A stretch of 64,000 nt of DNA, from contig CM060112.1 in NCBI GenBank assembly GCA_030522415.1, positions 13,873,227-13,937,226 of the forward strand, given 5' to 3'. The notes beneath the pieces are model-generated. The model ran no database searches. It was not told the origin of the DNA and saw only the letters and a list, made by a program, of their open reading frames with translations. Positions 49,561 to 63,683 of the stretch are shown here, one piece after another (position 1 is the stretch's first letter; every line of letters begins with the position of its first letter). Origin of the DNA: Channallabes apus. Its lineage: Eukaryota > Chordata > Actinopteri > Siluriformes > Clariidae. Position numbers and translations under genes: made by a program.

Positions 49561-50472
49561 TAGGGCTGCAACTAACAATTATTTTGATAATCGATTAGTT
49601 GGGCGATTATTTTTCCGATTAATCGGACAAAACTGAACTTTTTTGCTTAACTATATAAAACAATAAATCAGGGTATTATTTATGTATAAAAGTAAACTTT
49701 AAAAAATGCAAAAGCCACATACTGTATAGAGTTTAATGATCTTTAATTTTGACATTTAAACCTTATTTTATGTAAATCAACATTTTTGTTTTTAACAAAA
49801 ATTGCAGAAGGCAAGTTGACAGTGTATATATAGTTAAAAAAATACACTGACATTCAGTTATTAAGAATGACCTCAATTTTAACTTTATCTATATCATGTG
49901 ATCATGGGACATATCCGGTCCTCCGAAGCATAAAATGAACGTGAAGAAAACGAACTAGAAGTGTTTTCCTTGCGTTCGTTGGGGTTTGAACGCCAAGAAA
50001 AAGCTGCATGCAACGTTTTTCTTTTTACACCGTATAACCGCGCAGCCGGACAAACGCACGTCACCAAAGCCCGTGTGAACTCTCTCACTGACTCCTATTT
50101 TTTTTTTTTTAGTCATGGCCAATTCATCCCCGTCGCTAGGGGCTCCCACATGTGTAGAAAACCCTCGGCGCTTCATCCGCGCTCACCGGACACTACGAAC
50201 GGCAGAAAAACGCTAGATTTTAACGCCCGATAAGAGGTGTTTAATGTAAATTGCTCCCATAACTTGGAGGACTTGGGCCGCGCGCTTTTTCCTGCAAACG
50301 CTTCTGTAACCTCCATTGCACGAGCGACTGTGTATCTGTGTGCGCCTTTGTGCATCTTGTGGTCGCGCTCCTCAGTAACGTGAGCAGCCCAACTAATCGA
50401 TAACGGCATTCGTTGACAACAAATTTCATTATCGATATTTATCGATTTTATCGCTTAGTTGTTGCAGCCCTA
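49561..50472. mobile_element. Non-autonomous hAT element, 8-bp TSD ACTCACAG
   Basis: TAGGGCTGCAACTAAC ... TTGTTGCAGCCCTA flanked by exact ACTCACAG at 49553-49560 and 50473-50480. Same family as 25568-26833 (shared GGCAAGTTGACAGTGTATAT and the CpG-rich 49940-50390 core), in the opposite arrangement. Confidence 0.93.
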
Positions 50473-50480
50473 ACTCACAG

Positions 50481-52427
<1,947 letters not shown>

Positions 52428-52931
52428 CAATCAGCCTCAACATTAAAACCACCTAGGTTTTAGATTCCCATTTCACCCCTAAAATAGCTCTGACCACCTC
52501 TTGCAGGTGTGCTGTGGTAGATGGCACCAGGGTGTGTACAGTACAGTGTTGCACATCCTTTAAGTGCTGTAAGTTGCAAGGTGGGGTCTCCATGAATCAG
52601 ACAAATCAGTTTGTCCAGCACATTCCATCGATGCTCTGGTGAATTTGGAGGCCTGATCAACAACCTTGAATTATTTGCCTGCTGAACCCCATACACCGGC
52701 AAACTGTGATGCTGTGAGTGTTCCGGTACTTTTCTATCCAAGCAAGCATTCATGTTTTTTCACTGATTTGTGTTACATTAGCTTTTTCTGTGAGATCACC
52801 TTAGGCTGGCTAGCCTTTGGTCCCCACAGGCATAAATGATCCTTGATCCTGTCACCAGTTTACTAGTATCTAATTGATAATCAATTTTATTCAGTTCACC
52901 AGGTAGTGTTAATGTTTTGGCTAATTGGTAT
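52428..52931. mobile_element. Internally deleted Tc1-like element (TCAGCC-TAACATTAAAACCACC end)
   Basis: ACACCAATCAGCCTCAACAT at the left and GTGTTAATGTTTTGGCTAAT then TGGT at the right are the inverted ends of the family also seen at 18356. The inside keeps transposase-strand text (GGTGTGCTGTGGTAGATGGC, CTCTGGTGAATTTGGAGGCC, GCTGTGAGTGTTCC) with the centre deleted. Confidence 0.78.
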
Positions 52932-53628
52932 ATTTTGAAAATGTATTTATGTTTATGTATTTACATTTTATATCCTTTGATAATCGTATATTTGTTATCA
53001 TATTGGTAATATTTGCCCTTATGGTTCACATGTCTTCCTCACCTCTGCTTCATAGCTGTAGTGATTGGGACTAGAGAGAGGAGTTGGAGGAGGCGGGGCT
53101 AGGACGACTTAACACACACCCACACACACAAACACTAGTTTGCCAAGAGACTCTCACTCACACAAGCATGCAAAACGAAGCAATCGTACAGAGACCCCAG
53201 AATAATCTTACTGTATTTTTGGCCAGATCATTGTACATTGGAAATTGTATTGTCGCCCCCCCGCCCCTAGAACCAAGTTTTCAAAGGCTAAGACTGTGTG
53301 TAACAAAAAAACTCCAGCTCGTGTTTTTGAGCATTTATTATTAAGCCTACAGTACATAGGCTAGACTGTGCACCACTACCTACTGCTAAGAGACAACATT
53401 GGCTCGCTGTCTCAGAAAATGTTGTAACAGCTATGCTTGACTACAGCGTAAACTTATTAGTTTGTCTCTGGATACACAATCGTGACTTTTCCCTCTCTGT
53501 GCGAGAAAACACAACAATTACGTACTTATATTAACAGATGACCAAATCACTTACGTTTACTTGAGCATAAACACAACAAACACAGTGATTTATAAAGGAC
53601 AAGAGTAATTGGACTAAGCAATTATAAA

Positions 53629-53690
<62 letters not shown>
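52932..53690. other. Intron DNA ending in (TA)n at 53632-53685
   Basis: Anonymous sequence, then a 27-unit TA run that served as the Tc1 target. Confidence 0.55.
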
Positions 53691-53691
<1 letters not shown>

Positions 53692-53693
53692 CA

Positions 53694-55314
53694 CAGTGGT
53701 GTGAAAAACTATTTGCCCCCTTCCTGATTTCTTATTCTTTTGCATGTTTGTCACACTTAAATGTTTCTGCTCATCAAAAACCGTTAACTATTAGTCAAAG
53801 ATAACATAATTGAACACAAAATGCAGTTTTTAAATGAAGGTTTACGTTATTAAGGGAGAAAAAAAACTCCAAATCTACATGGCCCTGTGTGGAAAAAGTG
53901 ATTGCCCCCCTTGTTAAAAAATAACTTAACTGTGGTTTATCACACCTGAGTTCAATTTCTGTAGTCACCCCCAGGCCTGATTACTGCCACACCTGTTTCA
54001 ATCAAGAAATCACTTAAATAGGAGCTACCTGACACAGAGAAGTAGACCAAAAGCACCTCAAAAGCTAGACATCATGCCAAGATCCAAAGAAATTCAGGAA
54101 CAAGTGAGAACAAAAGTAATTGAGATCTATCAGTCTGGTAAAGGTTATAAAGCCATTTCTAAAGCTTTGGGACTCCAGCGAACTACAGTGAGAGCCATTA
54201 TCCACAAATGGCAAAAACATGGAACAGTGGTGAACCTTCCCAGGAGTGGCCGGCCGACCAAAATTACCCCAAGAGCGCAGAGACGACTCATCCGAGAGGC
54301 CACAAAAGACCCCAGGACAACATCTAAAGAACTGCAGGCCTCACTTGCCTCAATTAAGGTCAGTGTTCACGACTCCACCATAAGAAAGAGACTGGGCAAA
54401 AACGGCCTGCATGGCAGATTTCCAAGGTGCAAATCACTTTTAAGCAAAAAGAACATTAAGGCTCGTCTCAGCTTTGCTACAAAACATCTCAATGATTGCC
54501 AAGACTTTTGGGAAAATACCTTGTGGACCGACGAGACAAAAGTTTAACTTTTTGGAAGGTGTGTGTCCCGTTACATCTGGCGTAAAAGTAACACAGCATT
54601 TCAGAAAAAGAACATCATACCAACAGTAAAATATGGTGGTGGTAGTGTGATGGTCTGGGGTGGTTTTGCTGCTTCAGGACCTGGAAGGCTTGCTGTGATA
54701 GATGGAACCATGAATTCTACTGTCTACCAAAAAATCCTGAAGGAGAATGTCCGGCCATCTGTTCGTCAACTCAAGCTGAAGCGATCTTGGGTGCTGCAGC
54801 AGGACAATGACCCAAAACACACCAGCAAATCCACCTCTGAATGGCTGAAGAAAAACAAAATGAAGACTTTGGAGTGGCCTAGTCAAAGTCCTGACCTGAA
54901 TCCTATTGAGATGTTGTGGCATGACCTTAAAAAGGCTGTTCATGCTAGAAAACCCTCAAATAAAGCTGAATTACAACAATTCTGCAAAGATGAGTGGGCC
55001 AAAATTCCTCCAGAGCGCTGTAAAAGACTCGTTGCAAGTTACCGCAAACGCTTGATTGCAGTTATTGCTGCTAAGGGTGGCCCAACCAGTTATTAGGTTC
55101 AGGGGGCAATTACTTTTTCAACCAGGGCCATGTAGGTTTGGATTTTTTTTCTCCCTAAATAATAAAACCCCTCATTTAAAAACTGCATTTTGTGTTTACT
55201 TGTGTTATCTTTGACTAATAGTTAAATGTGTTTGATGATCAGAAACATTTTGTGTGACAAACATGCAAAAGAATAAGAAATCAGGAGGGGGGCAAATAGT
55301 TTTTCACACCACTG
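53694..55314 (+). mobile_element. Near-complete Tc1-family transposon (copy 1)
   Basis: CAGTGGTGTGAAAAACTATT at the left and its complement at the right (TTTTTCACACCACTG), with TA next to the right end. About 230-bp inverted repeats have an internal repeat of the end motif (GGGGGGCAATTACTTTTTCA / AAAAAGTGATTGCCCCCC), the IR/DR arrangement of Tc1 elements. 1,621 bp. Two further copies are at 59544 and 63684. Confidence 0.95.
54074..55096 (+). pseudogene. Tc1 transposase, full length except one nonsense codon
   Basis: A 340-codon frame from ATG 54074 to TAG 55096 with a single in-frame TAA at 54545-54547 (codon 158). Copy 2 has GAA (Glu) at that site, so one base change made the stop. Domains: paired-like HTH at about residues 10-60 (YKAISKALGLQRTTVRAII), GRPTKITPRAQRR hook near 65-78, second HTH to about 115, then the DD34E core: Asp153 (LWTDETKV), Asp244 ([10 protein letters not shown]) and Glu279 (DLNPIEMLW). 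The Asp244-Glu279 gap is 34 residues. Downstream of the stop, a Met at codon 164 opens the rest of the frame, but that part lacks the first catalytic Asp. Confidence 0.93.
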
Positions 55315-55316
55315 TA

Positions 55317-56020
55317 TATATACACTGTATATATAAAACTTATTATATATATTTATAGGTTCCCATATAAATATTCCAAACGGACTTCCTGTCATATCCG
55401 AATGGTGCTGCTATTTATCGCTCCACCTGCACTCGTTAATTAACTTGAGTCTCCTTCATTCTTCTTTATAGCTTTAAAGAATCCTATCAGTTTGAAATCT
55501 TTTAAAATAATTCCTTATCATGAATCCCTTTCTCTTTTAACAACTTTTTTTTTATGGGCACAACTCTCAAACTTCTTCTTGTCTTACATTTTGATCTAGC
55601 AACCGTTGTCATGGTGATCACAGGGGGAACTTGAAAATTGGACCAATCAGCAGCAATATGCATATAAAATATTTTTACTAATTATTGATTGTTCATCGTA
55701 CAGAGACCAAAATTATTGTACAAATACAATAATTATCATACATCTGTCACCACTGGACTGATGGAGAGATAGAGAGAGAGGATAGAGAAGCCCTGCCCAC
55801 TAAGAACATTGAGGTTCACTTACAGTAGCACAAGGTAACCAGTATGCTCTCTCTCTCTCTCTCTCTCTCTCTCAAAAAAAAAAAAAAAAACTCCAGGATA
55901 TTGTATACAGTGTAATACATGAGAGGGGTTGCTGCTGTTCTGGATATCAGCATTGCTGTGATGTGGCCATAAGCATGTATTAAAGCCGTGCTGATATCCA
56001 GCACAACAGCACAACCTTGA
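55317..56020. other. Intron DNA with (TC)n-(A)n at 55846-55890
   Basis: A TC run followed by a 16-base A run. Otherwise unrecognised. Confidence 0.5.
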
Positions 56021-56119
56021 GTGTCATATTACTTTCAGTTCCATAAGGATCCTTTTTCCTCCACCTTTTTGGGGGGCCTTAACTTGCTCAAATACTCAGG
56101 TACATTGGCAGACAGGTTG

Positions 56120-56420
56120 GAATCTGCTGCCATTAGGAGGCCTAAGAGTCTGATCCCCAGGCGTCAGGGGCCCTCAGACACGATTATGCTGCGTAGCTCA
56201 TACACACTTGCACGTATACACACGAAACCCGGTACACATTTAGAGCTTATTGAGCCAAACAACTTTCACACTGCATTTCCTGGGCCCAGTTCAACAGGAA
56301 GTCAGTTGTTTTGGGTCGTTTGCAAAAAATGCACCCGATGGATTTTGATATATTCCGCCTAGGGAATTTATATGATCGCCACCAAACCGGGCTGATGTGA
56401 TCCAAAGACAGTGACGATGC
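56120..56420. repeat. Conserved-looking unclassified fish repeat
   Basis: ACACGAAACCCGGTACACAT, GAGCCAAACAACTTTCACAC, GGGCCCAGTTCAACAGGAAG and GTCAGTTGTTTTGGGTCGT follow the order of a repeat that I recall from several fish genomes. The superfamily is unknown. Confidence 0.4.
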
Positions 56421-56631
56421 TAAATTGTAGAGGGATTTTTCATATCTCAAGCAGCTCAGCCGTGACAATGCTTTAAACTTACGCTGAAAAGTGGTTAATA
56501 ACTTTGTGTGGCATTATATTGAGTGATTTTATATTGAGTGACACATTCAGTGACATCATGTTCCGTGATGTCATAGTGTGAAGCTTTTTTCCCCATTATT
56601 GCGGCCTATTCTACACATGTATTACAAATGT

Positions 56632-56917
56632 TAACACACACACACACACATCTCTCACACATACACGCACACACACACGCACAAAGACACTCATACATCA
56701 CACACATACTTGTACACATACATATATACATACATACACATTACAAATGTGAACACTCACATACACACAAACACACTCATACACACATACGCACGCACAC
56801 ACACTCGCACAAACACACTCGTACATCACACACATACATACACACATTACAAATAACACACTTACACTCAGACAGGCATACACGCACAAATACACACATA
56901 CACACACGCACGCAGAA

Positions 56918-56946
<29 letters not shown>
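56632..56946. repeat. Imperfect (CA)n minisatellite
   Basis: CACACA interrupted by CATACA, CTCACA and CGCACG words. CATACATTACAAATGTGAACAC-like units recur at about 56730 and 56845. Open frames on both strands are artefacts. Confidence 0.92.
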
Positions 56947-56948
<2 letters not shown>

Positions 56949-59456
56949 CAAGTCACATTTCTCACACCCACATCACAAATGTTAACATACAGACTCATAC
57001 ACCACAACATGCACAAACACATTTATTTGTCAAACACACACACCTCTCTCTCTCTTTTACATACACCCTCACATGACATACACACACTAACGCACTCAAC
57101 AAATATTTAGGGCCCAAACTGACATCAGCCCTATATAGTGTGTGCAAGTTGTGCGGTGCACCCGGGCAGCGATGGGTTTTTGTACTGTAGGTCTTAACAT
57201 GCTCAATAACACACAGGTTGTGCAGTGTGTCCGGGTGGAGATGGCGCAGCCTGCAAGGGCTGCACGTCGTTGTTTGCAACTTTATGTCTACTTATTCTGC
57301 TTTAGAACATCAGCTACCTTAATTTTCCGAGTTCCAGGGTTAAATCCGTTAAATGCAAATCTAGTGCACTAGTGTGTATAGTATAGGTAATAGCTGTTCT
57401 TTCTTCAGTACTGCAGGCAGTACCGATCTACTTTCACCCATGCTGCGACCGACAGCTTGTGATGCATATTCCCCATGCTGTTACTGTCTATATCACCACT
57501 CGTGGAATGCGTCTCTCCAGACAGATTGCTCTGTTACTCAATAAGTGTTGTATAATATGTAATGAAAGACTTGTTGCATTTTTTTTTTCCATTTTATGCG
57601 AAATCATTAAGAATACTAGCCCAGGCTGGACCAAAAAACTTCAACAAAAAAAAAAACAGCACGAAGTTGGAGCAGAATTGTCCGACTTTTTCCTTCATTG
57701 TGGTCTTCTATACTGTGATGACTCGCTCACAGCCTCAATCAATCCCATCCTGGAGTGACTCCACATAAGAACCTCTATGCTGTCAAATACACAGTACATA
57801 CAACTGAGAGCATTCTGACGGATTGTGTGAATAATTTTAAATACTCAATATAAAACTTTAACAGTCATTCACTCCCCATTGATACTGTAGATGGGGAGAT
57901 TTAAAGGTTTTGGACTGATTTTCTACAGTTTTAGTGGTTTATCTCTGCTGTTTGATGGTGATGTAAGGTACCTCATGTGACAACAAAGCACAGGACTTTG
58001 TGTTGGTCCTGGCATAGACACAGAGCAGACTCAGGGGAAATGAATGGAGATGCTGTCCTGCACAAGTTAGACCTTTTATTGCAGTTCTACTCTACCCAGT
58101 ATCTGTGAAAACAATTTTTATGTTAACACAAAACTATATTAATAAGTTTCATTGCACATTTGAATTGGGTATATGAAGTCCTGAAGCATTTCAGTGGGTA
58201 TGTGGTGTACACGTCCATAGCACATGAGCAACATTGAGCAGATGACTAAATCACTTAAGCCTATTGGAGCATGTAGTCTAATCACTTTTAACAACTACAT
58301 ATACATGTACTGTACACAGTGACCTATGACCTATAGCAAGGGGGTAGACTAGATTCCAGACTAGATTTCCTGTATATACAGCTGTTATGAGGCAGTGTGC
58401 TCTCTATTCTGGCAGAATTCTGTTCTCATAAAAATAGCTTTGTGATTTCAAAATAAATAAATAAAGAAATTTTTTATCACAAAGCTATTTTTTCACCTAT
58501 CACTTGCATTTAAATACATCACATGTACATTTTACACTCCCATGTATACTTCTACTCTGATAGATCACAGTGTCATGGTGCCCACATGGGTCACTCGTAA
58601 TTTGGATCAAACAGCACCCACAAACATGAATATCAAGGGATGGACAGAAAATTCACAAAATGCACAGATGCTTGAAGCAGTGCATATAGTACTATATTTT
58701 AAAATAACTTATATTACTTGTTAAAAAGAAATAACCTGTTATTTTCATACCTTTTACTCCCATTTCTGCATGAAGCTGACTTCCTGTATAGCTACAGTAG
58801 CTGAGTTTATACTGGAGTTTATATAGGAGGTTCATTATTAAATGCTTTATTTCTCTGAATAAGTCATAGTCCTAATCATTAGTCCTATCAGTTTTCTTAT
58901 CTTCTTTTTTTGAAAAAACGACTAAGACATACAGTATTAGCAACCAGTGCCAAAGATTTGTCATGACGTGCTTTTTTTTTCTATTTTCATGGGTTGAAAA
59001 AGGATCTGTTTTGATATTGGTTGTGCAGTTTTATTTGCTTAATGCTTGATCCTAAATTAAGGATTACATATTTAGCATGACCAGCATACACACAAAAATA
59101 TGTTGTCATAAAGCTACAAAAAATTTAAAGATCTGTTTAGTGTTATCAATTATACAGATTTAATGTTCTTGTATATCTTGTCTTCTGTACAGCCGCCATG
59201 TATACAGTAGCTCTCACTTCTACACTACTTTGCCTGTGCTGTGCTCCAGAAAACATATTTTGTAAACAGTGGCTTTTTGTATGTGACTGTGCCACTTTGG
59301 GTACACTTTAAAAATTATGTTTCATTTTAATATTTTAATTTTTTATTTCATTTATGCATTTTTTGTTTTTGTTTTTTCTCCCCACTTACTTGCAAATGTG
59401 CCCTGGATGTGGTTGTAATCTTAACGAGTTATGATATGTTTGTGTCAAAAAATTGG

Positions 59457-59458
<2 letters not shown>
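56947..59458. other. Intron DNA, nothing recognised
   Basis: A short imperfect direct repeat (GTTGTGCGGTGCACCCGGG at about 57149; GTTGTGCAGTGTGTCCGGG at about 57217) is the only structure seen. No exon. Confidence 0.45.

Positions 59459-59460
<2 letters not shown>

Positions 59461-59533
<73 letters not shown>
59461..59533. repeat. (CA)n microsatellite
   Basis: About 36 CA units, ending TATATA next to the Tc1 copy 2 insertion. Confidence 0.96.
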
Positions 59534-59535
<2 letters not shown>

Positions 59536-59543
59536 TATATATA

Positions 59544-60943
59544 CAGTGGTGTGAAAAACTATTTGCCCCCTTCCTGATTTCTTATTCTTTTGCATGTTTG
59601 TCACACTTAAATGTTTCTGCTCATCAAAAACCGTTAACTATTAGTCAAAGATAACATAATTGAACACAAAATGCAGTTTTTAAATGAAGGTTTACGTTAT
59701 TAAGGGAGAAAAAAAACTCAAAATCTACATGGCCCTGTGTGAAAAAGTGATTGCCCCCCTTGTTAAAAAATAACTTAACTGTGGTTTATCACACCTGAGT
59801 TCAATTTCTGTAGTCACCCCCAGGCCTGATTACTGCCACACCTGTTTCAATCAAGAAATCACTTAAATAGGAGCTACTGTACCTGACACAGAGAAGTAGA
59901 CCAAAAGCACCTCAAAAGCTAGATATCACGCCAAGATCCAAAGAAATTCAGGAACAAATGAGAACAAAAGTAATTGAGATCTATCAGTCTGGTAAAGGTT
60001 ATAAAGCCATTTCTAAAGCTTTGGGACTCCAGCGAACCACAGTGAGAGCCATTATCCACAAATGTCAAAAACATGGAACAGTGGTGAACCTTCCCAGGAG
60101 TGGAAGGTTCTCAATTTTGCTAAAAAACATCTCAATGATTGCCAAGACTTTTGGGAAAATACCTTGTGGACCGACGAGACAAAAGTTGAACTTTTTGGAA
60201 GGTGCATGTCCCATTACATCTGGCGTAAAAGTAACACAGCATTTCAGAAAAAGAACATCATACCAACAGTAAAATATGGTGGTGGTAGTGTGATGGTCTG
60301 GGGTTGTTTTGCTGCTTCAGGACCTGGAAGGCTTGCTGTGATAGATGGAACCATGAATTCTACTGTCTACCAAAAAATCCTGAAGGAGAATGTCCGGCCA
60401 ACTCAAGCTGAAGCGATCTTGGGTGCTGCAGCAGGACAATGACCCAAAACACACCAGCAAATCCACCTCTGAATGGCTGAAGAAAAACAAAATGAAAACT
60501 TTGGAGTGGCCTAGTCAAAGTCCTGACCTGAATCCTATTGAGAGGTTGTGGCATGACCTTAAAAAGGCGGTTCATGCTAGAAAACCCTCAAATAAAGCTG
60601 AATTACAACAATTCTGCAAAGATGAGTGGGCCAAAATTCCTCCAGAGCGCTGTAAAAGACTCGTTGCAAGTTATCGCAAACGCTTGATTGCAGTTATTGC
60701 TGCTAAGGGTGGCCCAACCAGTTATTAGGTTCAGGGGGCAATTACTTTTTCACACAGGGCCATGTAGGTTTGGATTTTTTTTCTCCCTAAATAATAAAAC
60801 CCCTCATTTAAAAACTACATTTTGTGTTTACTTGTGTTATCTTTGACTAATAGTTAAATGTGTTTGATGATCAGAAACATTTTGTGTGACAAACATGCAA
60901 AAGAATAAGAAATCAGGAGGGGGGCAAATAGTTTTTCACACCA

Positions 60944-60946
<3 letters not shown>
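59544..60946 (+). mobile_element. Tc1-family transposon (copy 2), internally deleted
   Basis: TA|CAGTGGTGTGAAAAACTA at the left and CACACCACTG at the right. 1,403 bp, near-identical to copy 1 outside two deletions. Same orientation as copies 1 and 3. Confidence 0.95.
59928..60728 (+). pseudogene. Tc1 transposase with lost start and two deletions
   Basis: The position of the copy-1 start codon reads ACG. A deletion of about 0.2 kb after GGAGTGG (near 60100) removes the hook and second HTH and shifts the frame. A second deletion of about 11 bp near 60399 (before AACTCAAGCTGAAG) shifts it again. The segments FGRCMSHYIWRKSNTAF and [12 protein letters not shown] ... NPIERLW survive in separate frames. 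Catalytic residues are all present, including the Glu that is a stop in copy 1. Confidence 0.92.

Positions 60947-60947
<1 letters not shown>

Positions 60948-61035
<88 letters not shown>
60948..61035. repeat. (TA)n microsatellite
   Basis: Two TA runs separated by TACACACATA, between Tc1 copy 2 and the 61037 element. Confidence 0.95.
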
Positions 61036-61036
<1 letters not shown>

Positions 61037-61037
<1 letters not shown>

Positions 61038-61562
61038 TACATACTACCGGTCAAAAGTTTTAGAACATTTGCAAATTTCTTTGTTTTTGTTTAGTGATTA
61101 ATTTTAAAACTATAAAATAACACATATGGAATTAGGTAATTACGTAACAATAAAAACAACAGTTAGTTGCTATTGTAAGACACAGAGGTCGGCCTTTCTG
61201 TAATAGTTCTTGCAAGAACAGTATTGTCAAGTGCATTTGCAAAATCCGTCCAGCACCATAATGAAACTGGCTCTCATGAAGGCCGTCCCAGGAGGACGAG
61301 ACCAAAACCTACCTCTGCTGCAGACGAGAAGTTCATTTAGAGTTATCAGCCTGAAAAATGACCAATTAATCAATTACCTCAGATTAGAGGCGTTATGAAG
61401 TCTTTACAGAGCAGAAGTAGCAGAAACATCTCAATATCAACTGTTCAAAGGAGATTAAAGCATTTTTGGGCGCCTTCAGCAAAACTTTAAAATGTAGAAA
61501 GAAAGAAAAATCAGGAACCATCATGGAGTTAGAAAGTGACTCTAACTTTTGAACAGTAGTGT
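61037..61562. mobile_element. Tc1-like non-autonomous element, inverse of 39849-40380
   Basis: CTACTACCGGTCAAAAGTTT at the left and AACTTTTGAACAGTAGTG at the right are inverted ends. The interior (GGACGAGACCAAAACCTACC, AGAAGTTCATTTAGAGTTAT) is remnant transposase sequence without an open frame. Confidence 0.82.
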
Positions 61563-61689
61563 AGATTCCTTTGGTCTGATTGGATTTTCTTAGGATAAAA
61601 TATCACATGTTCAAATAGATTAAATTGAGACTTAATAACACATTGTGTACATTAAACCCAAAGAAACTTAAAACCACAAAAAACTGTGG

Positions 61690-62560
61690 GCGTTAGAGGA
61701 AGCTGTCTGAAAGGGATGTCCAGGTTTATCCAAAAAACATAAAACCACAGCTGCCCAACTCACTGCAAAATTAAATGTGCACCCCAACTCTTTTGTTTCC
61801 ACCAAAACTAATCATCAGGAGCTCCATATGGTCAATGTACATGGCTATAGCTGCTATAGCAAACCTTCGGTCAGTCGCGCCAATGCCAACATCAGTTTCA
61901 GTGGTGCCATCAGCGAAAATCTTGGGCTGTAGACAATGTGAAACATGTATTGTTTTCTGATGAGCCCACCTTCACCGTCTTTCCCACATCCGGGAGAGTT
62001 ATGGTGTGTAAAAGACCCCAAAGAAGCGTACCACCCAGACGGTTGCATGCCCAGAGTAAAGAATGGGGGTGGATCAGTGATGGTTTGGGCTGCAATATCA
62101 TGGCAATCCCTAGACCCAATACTCGTGCCAGATGGGCGCGTCACTGCCAAGGACTACCGAACCATTCTGGAGGACCATGTGCACCCAATGGTTCAAACAT
62201 TGTATTCTGAAGGTGGTGCCGTGTATGAGGATGATAATGATACACACAGCAAGACTGGTGACAGAGTGGTTTGATGAACATGAAAGTAAAGTTGAACATC
62301 TCCCATGGCCTGCACAGTCACCAGATCTAAATATTATTGAGCCACTTTTGGGGTGTTTTGGAGGAGCGAGTCAGGAAACGTTTTCCTCATGTAGTGACCT
62401 GGCCACTATTTGCAAGAAAAATGGCTCAAAATCCCTCTGGCTACTGTGCAGGACTTGTATCTGTCATTCCCAAGACAAATTGATGCCGCAAAAGGAGGTC
62501 CTAAACCATACTAATGAATTATTGTGGTCTAAAACCAGGCTTTTCAGTTTCATTGTCCAA
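61690..62560 (+). pseudogene. Decayed Tc1/mariner-type transposase
   Basis: Read across three frames: VLFSDEPTFTVFPTSG (first Asp), KNGGGSVMVWAAISW, DYRTILEDHVHPMVQTL, EDDNDTHSKTG (second Asp region) and WPAQSPDLNIIEPL (Glu). Stops upstream of 61940 and a frameshift near 62240 make it non-functional. Its terminal repeats were not found. It lies just 5' of the third gnas exon. Confidence 0.78.
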
Positions 62561-62662
62561 CCCCAAGTTTCATATTTCTGGGAATTAATTGGATAACAAA
62601 AATATTGCCTGATTGGTGTTTTGAATACAAAGTTGATGACTGTCAGTTTGTTTGTTTCACAG

Positions 62663-62717
62663 AGAGAAAAAACAGAAGGTTCAGGATATTAAGAATAATA
62701 TAAAAGAAGCTATAGAG
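62663..62717 (+). CDS. gnas: gnas coding exon (corresponds to mammalian exon 4)
   Basis: A 55-nt exon after TTTGTTTCACAG and before GTAAGC. It completes a Glu codon and encodes EKKQKVQDIKNNIKEAIE, ending in phase 0. It begins the helical domain of G-alpha-s. The sequence has the KVQDIKNN core of Gs rather than the KILDIRKN of gnal, with a gnal-like EKKQ start. The mammalian exon 3 insert is absent between exon 2 and here, so this transcript would be the short form. An AG two bases further in could act as an alternative acceptor but would break the frame. Confidence 0.93.
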
Positions 62718-62817
62718 GTAAGCATTTATTCTTACAAACGTGAGCTTAAGTAAATGCTACAGTATATTTACTGTAAAGATGTGCTTTAATCATGTGAAAC
62801 CTCTATTCCCTCTATAG
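62718..62817. other. gnas intron 3 (100 bp)
   Basis: GTAAGC ... CCTCTATAG; a minimal intron next to 29.9-kb and 11.0-kb introns. Confidence 0.9.
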
Positions 62818-62937
62818 ACTATCGTGACTGCAATGAACAGTTTGGTACCCCCTGTTCAGTTAGCCTGTCCAGGAAACCAGTTTCGAATCGAGTACATCCT
62901 CAATTTAACCAATCAAAAAGACTTTGAATTCACTTCG
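62818..62937 (+). CDS. gnas: gnas coding exon (corresponds to mammalian exon 5)
   Basis: A 120-nt exon between CTCTATAG and GTAAGT, phase 0 at both ends, 40 residues: [16 protein letters not shown], then [11 protein letters not shown] and NQKDFEFTS. It forms part of the helical domain that closes over the nucleotide. ETIV...PPV...NQFR..YI matches G-alpha-s throughout. The final TS replaces the PP usual at this junction in mammals. The remaining two thirds of the protein (switch regions, G3-G5) must lie beyond the window. Confidence 0.93.
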
Positions 62938-63681
62938 GTAAGTAGCATCATTTTTTTGTGTGTCAAGACGAGTTGAGCAGCCTGAGAGAGATAATGCCTT
63001 AACTTTGTTGTATCCCCCATCCTTTCCTATCCCATCCTTTGGGATGTCAAACAAATGAATAAAAAAAAAATCTTCAACCTGAGGGAGCGGTGTATACCCT
63101 AAAGGTGCTACTGTATGCCACTGAACTTATTAAGGCAGATCATATCATTAGTACTCCCTAGAGAATCTAAGTGTTTTATTCAAGGTGTGCTTGCTCTTTG
63201 CCTACCCAAGCAGATATACGTTTCCTGAGAGAACAGAGAGGAGAGACCCTAATCTGTTCTATTGGGACTCTGTCTCCTTTAATTATGTTCATATGTTATG
63301 AAAAGGATGCGCAAGCACTCCTTTCACTCAGCTTAGATTTTTCCTACTACTATGTTGTTGTTGGCAAATACTATTTATTTAGGAATTTGACTTAATTTAC
63401 ATTTTGGACTTTTGTATAAGCAGTAGGAATGAGCTTTATTTTAGAGGTATAATAAATATTAATGACATTTTTACAGTGCTCTACTTATACTGTATGTGAG
63501 TATCAAAAGTACTTTTACACCCATTTAAAGCTCACCTTCTGTCCTTATTTACAGTATGTCAGAATGGAAGATGGGTGGTTGATTTGTTTCAACAAAACAC
63601 CAATATTTGCTTACTGTATATTCATGATTGGACCTATTACATTCATTTGAGTACTGATACCATAACTATAACTTATTTATA
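62938..63681. other. gnas intron 4, start
   Basis: No recognised element before the Tc1 copy at 63684. No further gnas exon was seen. Confidence 0.5.
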
Positions 63682-63683
63682 TA

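Noticed and set aside
56628..56948. 106-residue His/Thr frame
   Set aside because: Translation of an imperfect CA repeat.
59386..59654. Frames through (CA)n
   Set aside because: Microsatellite artefact fused to the Tc1 end.
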